Below, in pieces: positions 60,440 through 64,000 of a stretch of DNA of 64,000 nt. The stretch is from Ifrita kowaldi (Eukaryota > Chordata > Aves > Passeriformes > Cinclosomatidae). The stretch is from positions 2,709 through 66,708 of the forward strand of contig VZRS01007662.1 in the NCBI GenBank assembly GCA_013398055.1, read 5' to 3'. The first letter of the stretch is position 1. Each line of letters opens with the position of its first letter. The translations under genes were made by a program, and so were the position numbers. The notes below the pieces were generated by a model. It was not told the origin of the DNA. It saw only the letters and a program-made list of their open reading frames with translations, and searched no databases.

Positions 60440-60625
60440 CATGGAAAGGGTCGTAAAGTATTAGAACAAACTGCCCGGGGCAAGGGTGGAGTCCCCACCC
60501 CTGAAAGTGCTCAGAAAAGGTGTGGCTGTGGCACCTGGGGACAGGGACAGCGCTGGTGCTGAGGTGATGGTGGGGTTGGATGAACCCAGAAGTCTTTTCT
60601 GACTTGAAATATTCTGTCATTGACT
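60440..60625 (+). mobile_element. CR1 LINE fragment, diverged
   Basis: GGAAAGGGTCGTAAAG and GGGTGGAGTCCCCACCCC are followed by GTGGCACCTGGGGACAGGG and a degenerate end, TATTCTGTCATTGAC. Confidence 0.65.
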
Positions 60626-61187
60626 GAGGGCAGTTCCTAGAAACAACAAATCTTCGATCAGCAGCAAAGACCACAAGTAGATATTCCATATTTAGTCCTC
60701 CCTGTCCCAGGAGCCCCCTGTGCCCCCTCAGCAGTGAGGGGGGAAGAGCAGGGCCCTGCAGGTCCTCACTGCCCTGACCCTCTCACACATCCCATCATCA
60801 ACAACCCACCTGGGAAAATCCTTCCAGTCAGGCTGGACGTGCACTCACCACAGCTTCACAGCACTAAGATATATATTTATAAAGTTAAAGGAATTGAAAT
60901 AGCATTCATGCCTTTCCATCAGCACAAAGAGGCAGCAAACATTGCACTATTAATCTGCTTTTCCCTTCCCGTAAACAAAGGCTGGGATCAAGCACAGCGC
61001 TCTGCCTCACTTAGTCTGCAAAATCTTCTCCTTCCCTTTCTGACAAGAACAACAGAGCATTTTATTGTCTCAGATAAATCAGGCACAGCTCTGAAGAACA
61101 ACTGGGGCCCTGACTGCCAGGAAACACAAAGTCCCTTCACTATGGAATTTCAGTTTTGAATATAAACTCCCTCAGCCGAGCTGCTCA

Positions 61188-62491
61188 TGGACACTCCGTG
61201 GCTGTGCTCCAGTGGCACATGGAATTTGTGGAATCATGGGATGGGTTGGGTGGGAAGGACCCCAAAGCTCATCCCATCCCACCCCTGCCATGGCAGGGAC
61301 ACCTCCCACTGTCCCAGGCTGCTCCCAGCCCCAATGTCCAGCCTGGCCTTGGGCACTGCCAGGGATCCAGGGGCAGCCACAGCTGCTCTGGGCACCCTGT
61401 GCCAGGGCCTGCCCACCCTCCCAGGGAACAATTCCTGCCCAATATCCCATCCAGCCCTGCCCTCTGGCACTGGGAAGCCCTTCCCCTTGTCTCCTTAATG
61501 TTCTCTATTAGCTCTCAGCACCCTCAGTCCTGTCCAAACCAATAAATTTGGTGACTGGCAAAATCCAGAGGAGAGTTAAGAAGCTGTGACAGGACTAAAG
61601 CTTGTGGCATAACAACAACAGCAAGTCTGGTGGCTGTGAATAGAAATTATCTCACAAAGGACATGAAAAAAGGAGGATATTTATGTATCAGCTAGGATTT
61701 ATCTCCCTGAAAGAAAAATAGTGTCATAATCATTAGTGGGAATGGTGCTAGAATGTAGAATAAATTTGCATCAAGCCTCCATTTCCCTCAGTGCAGATTT
61801 TCCTCTTGCCTTCACTTCAGAGAACTTTAAAGGAAGCTCTGCGAGTGGAGGAGCTGTTTATTAGAGACACAATTCTGCAGCAGCTCAGCTTGAGGATGCA
61901 AAAACCCCAACTCACAAATTCCACCCAACACAGCTGTGAAAAGAGCTTTTGGGGAAGACTTCCTGAGTGGTGTTTGAAATGAAGACATAACCGCGATAAA
62001 ATCACATTCCAAGTTTTAGTGTCAGAATTAATGATTTTAAATAAATGAAGGGTTTGACATTTTCCCTCCCTGGGTACCCCAGAGTTTATTACACCCAGGG
62101 CAAGGGGAATCACTGACTGACCTGATCTCCCTTGCTGTGATTCCAGCCCAGGTTTAGACACAGGGAGGTGTGTCCTGCTGCTGAAGCCCTGCAGCTGAGC
62201 TGGCAGATTTTGAGGGATATTGCCCTAAGCAGCTGCATCAAATAAATTAACATCATTGTTTATATGTACATGTGCATGCAAATGGACATAGTGTACATAT
62301 TCTTGTTTAACCTGCCAGAAGGTTTTCCTGTTACTTTAATAAAGATATTTGCACTTACAATCCAAAGACACTTTTTTGTACAGATTTCGTGTTTTCCCTT
62401 TCCTCTGCTGAGGAATGGTCAAAGCTTTATAGTTTAATATTTTCCTTCATAGGCAGCCAAGTGCCAGCAATTATTGCAGATGTTGCAAGTA
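61188..62491. repeat. First copy of about 1.3-kb (or longer) duplication
   Basis: The block matches 62697-64000 at an offset of 1509, with four transitions seen on reading: 61652, 61990, 61993 and 62013. It contains a minus-oriented CR1 fragment and AT-rich single-copy DNA. The match may extend to 62695, but the partner of 62492-62695 would lie beyond the window end. Confidence 0.93.
61221..61485 (-). mobile_element. CR1 LINE 3' fragment inside first duplicated block
   Basis: GGAATTTGTGGAATCATGGG marks the 3' end, with a near-consensus body to CTGGCACTGGGAAGCCC. It is repeated at 62730 only because the block is duplicated. Confidence 0.92.
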
Positions 62492-62695
62492 TTTAAATAC
62501 ACACACTGTAGAAATTAGTAGAGGCACGACACGTTCATTAGTGAGTATCCTGAGGTGCTCTGTACTCCGCTTTTTCCACTGACATAAAATTTCTCACACT
62601 GATTCTTTGGGAAAATTTTTCTTCCTGTGGGCAAACCAAAGAAGACACCAATGAAAGTGCACATTCAGCTGCCCAGGCTGTGCTGTTTAACACCA
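62492..62695. other. Sequence between the first duplicated block and the N
   Basis: It is seen only once in this window. If the duplication is an unmerged contig overlap, the same 204 bases should appear at window positions 64001-64204. Confidence 0.6.
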
Positions 62696-62696
62696 N
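62696..62696. other. Single-N assembly junction
   Basis: This is one unresolved base. The sequence immediately after it restarts the block that began at 61188, as at 40350. Confidence 0.9.
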
Positions 62697-64000
62697 TGGA
62701 CACTCCGTGGCTGTGCTCCAGTGGCACATGGAATTTGTGGAATCATGGGATGGGTTGGGTGGGAAGGACCCCAAAGCTCATCCCATCCCACCCCTGCCAT
62801 GGCAGGGACACCTCCCACTGTCCCAGGCTGCTCCCAGCCCCAATGTCCAGCCTGGCCTTGGGCACTGCCAGGGATCCAGGGGCAGCCACAGCTGCTCTGG
62901 GCACCCTGTGCCAGGGCCTGCCCACCCTCCCAGGGAACAATTCCTGCCCAATATCCCATCCAGCCCTGCCCTCTGGCACTGGGAAGCCCTTCCCCTTGTC
63001 TCCTTAATGTTCTCTATTAGCTCTCAGCACCCTCAGTCCTGTCCAAACCAATAAATTTGGTGACTGGCAAAATCCAGAGGAGAGTTAAGAAGCTGTGACA
63101 GGACTAAAGCTTGTGGCATAACAACAACAGCAAGTCTGGTGGCTGTGAATAGAAATTATCCCACAAAGGACATGAAAAAAGGAGGATATTTATGTATCAG
63201 CTAGGATTTATCTCCCTGAAAGAAAAATAGTGTCATAATCATTAGTGGGAATGGTGCTAGAATGTAGAATAAATTTGCATCAAGCCTCCATTTCCCTCAG
63301 TGCAGATTTTCCTCTTGCCTTCACTTCAGAGAACTTTAAAGGAAGCTCTGCGAGTGGAGGAGCTGTTTATTAGAGACACAATTCTGCAGCAGCTCAGCTT
63401 GAGGATGCAAAAACCCCAACTCACAAATTCCACCCAACACAGCTGTGAAAAGAGCTTTTGGGGAAGACTTCCTGAGTGGTGTTTGAAATGAAGACATAGC
63501 CACGATAAAATCACATTCCAAATTTTAGTGTCAGAATTAATGATTTTAAATAAATGAAGGGTTTGACATTTTCCCTCCCTGGGTACCCCAGAGTTTATTA
63601 CACCCAGGGCAAGGGGAATCACTGACTGACCTGATCTCCCTTGCTGTGATTCCAGCCCAGGTTTAGACACAGGGAGGTGTGTCCTGCTGCTGAAGCCCTG
63701 CAGCTGAGCTGGCAGATTTTGAGGGATATTGCCCTAAGCAGCTGCATCAAATAAATTAACATCATTGTTTATATGTACATGTGCATGCAAATGGACATAG
63801 TGTACATATTCTTGTTTAACCTGCCAGAAGGTTTTCCTGTTACTTTAATAAAGATATTTGCACTTACAATCCAAAGACACTTTTTTGTACAGATTTCGTG
63901 TTTTCCCTTTCCTCTGCTGAGGAATGGTCAAAGCTTTATAGTTTAATATTTTCCTTCATAGGCAGCCAAGTGCCAGCAATTATTGCAGATGTTGCAAGTA
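62697..64000. repeat. Second copy of about 1.3-kb (or longer) duplication, runs off window
   Basis: This is a near-identical copy of 61188-62491. The four differing bases are C at 63161, G at 63499, A at 63502 and A at 63522, giving about 0.3% divergence, all transitions. That level fits two alleles of one locus better than an old duplication. Confidence 0.93.
62730..62994 (-). mobile_element. Duplicate of the CR1 fragment at 61221
   Basis: This is the same as 61221-61485, with no base change seen. It should not be counted as an independent insertion. Confidence 0.92.

Noticed and set aside
1..64000. CRISPR array, tRNA or rRNA genes, bacterial-type operons
   Set aside because: No regularly spaced repeats with unique spacers, no tRNA-like cloverleaf or rRNA signature seen by reading, and the setting is a vertebrate nuclear genome.

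Overview
This window is vertebrate nuclear DNA and almost certainly avian. It carries about 39 short, 5'-truncated fragments of a CR1-type LINE. Many end in the family's 3' signature (ATTCTGTGA-like octamers) and share a GC-rich 3' body. There is also one solo retroviral LTR, GC-rich minisatellites, no Alu- or B1-like SINEs and no bacterial-style operon. A songbird is my best guess from the CR1 and LTR character, but the species cannot be fixed from sequence alone. Nearly all of the open reading frames are chance frames through GC-rich DNA, CR1 copies or tandem repeats.

I see one well-supported protein-coding exon, on the minus strand at 42848-43037. It has a canonical acceptor and donor, a single open frame, and amphipathic, HEAT/ARM-like helices. 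I cannot name the gene. Several short splice-bounded segments could be further exons of the same or another gene: 2610-2673, 14568-14641, 38746-38815 and, more weakly, 39-225 and 46991-47054. The rest looks like long introns or intergenic DNA.

Layout. 1-10.6 kb: scattered CR1 fragments in otherwise unremarkable DNA, with a candidate exon at 2.6 kb and an AT-rich, possibly conserved stretch near 9.6-10.0 kb. 10.6-18.5 kb: short CR1 pieces, a 45-bp tandem repeat at 12.1 kb, and a strand-ambiguous candidate exon at 14.6 kb. 18.5-28 kb: a CpG-rich segment with a (GGATG)n array at 20.65 kb, then CR1 copies and AT-rich single-copy DNA. 28-39 kb: mostly single-copy, with two places where oppositely oriented CR1 tails sit close together or abut (31.8-32.3 and 33.3-33.7 kb). 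39.5-41.2 kb: an exact 806-bp duplication split by a single N. 42.8-43.0 kb: the exon. 44-50 kb: largely empty apart from one CR1. 50.0-50.6 kb: a solo LTR followed directly by a GGGACGGGCACA-type minisatellite. 54.7-55.2 kb: a 41-bp minisatellite. 57.8-58.15 kb: a 28/29-bp minisatellite. 61.2-64.0 kb: a second duplication split by a single N, with four transitions between copies.

The two single-N duplications look like contig ends that overlap but were never merged (identical in one case, probably allelic in the other). They should be resolved before any biological reading. I found no previously undescribed system. The most useful leads are the unidentified minus-strand gene and the assembly defects.
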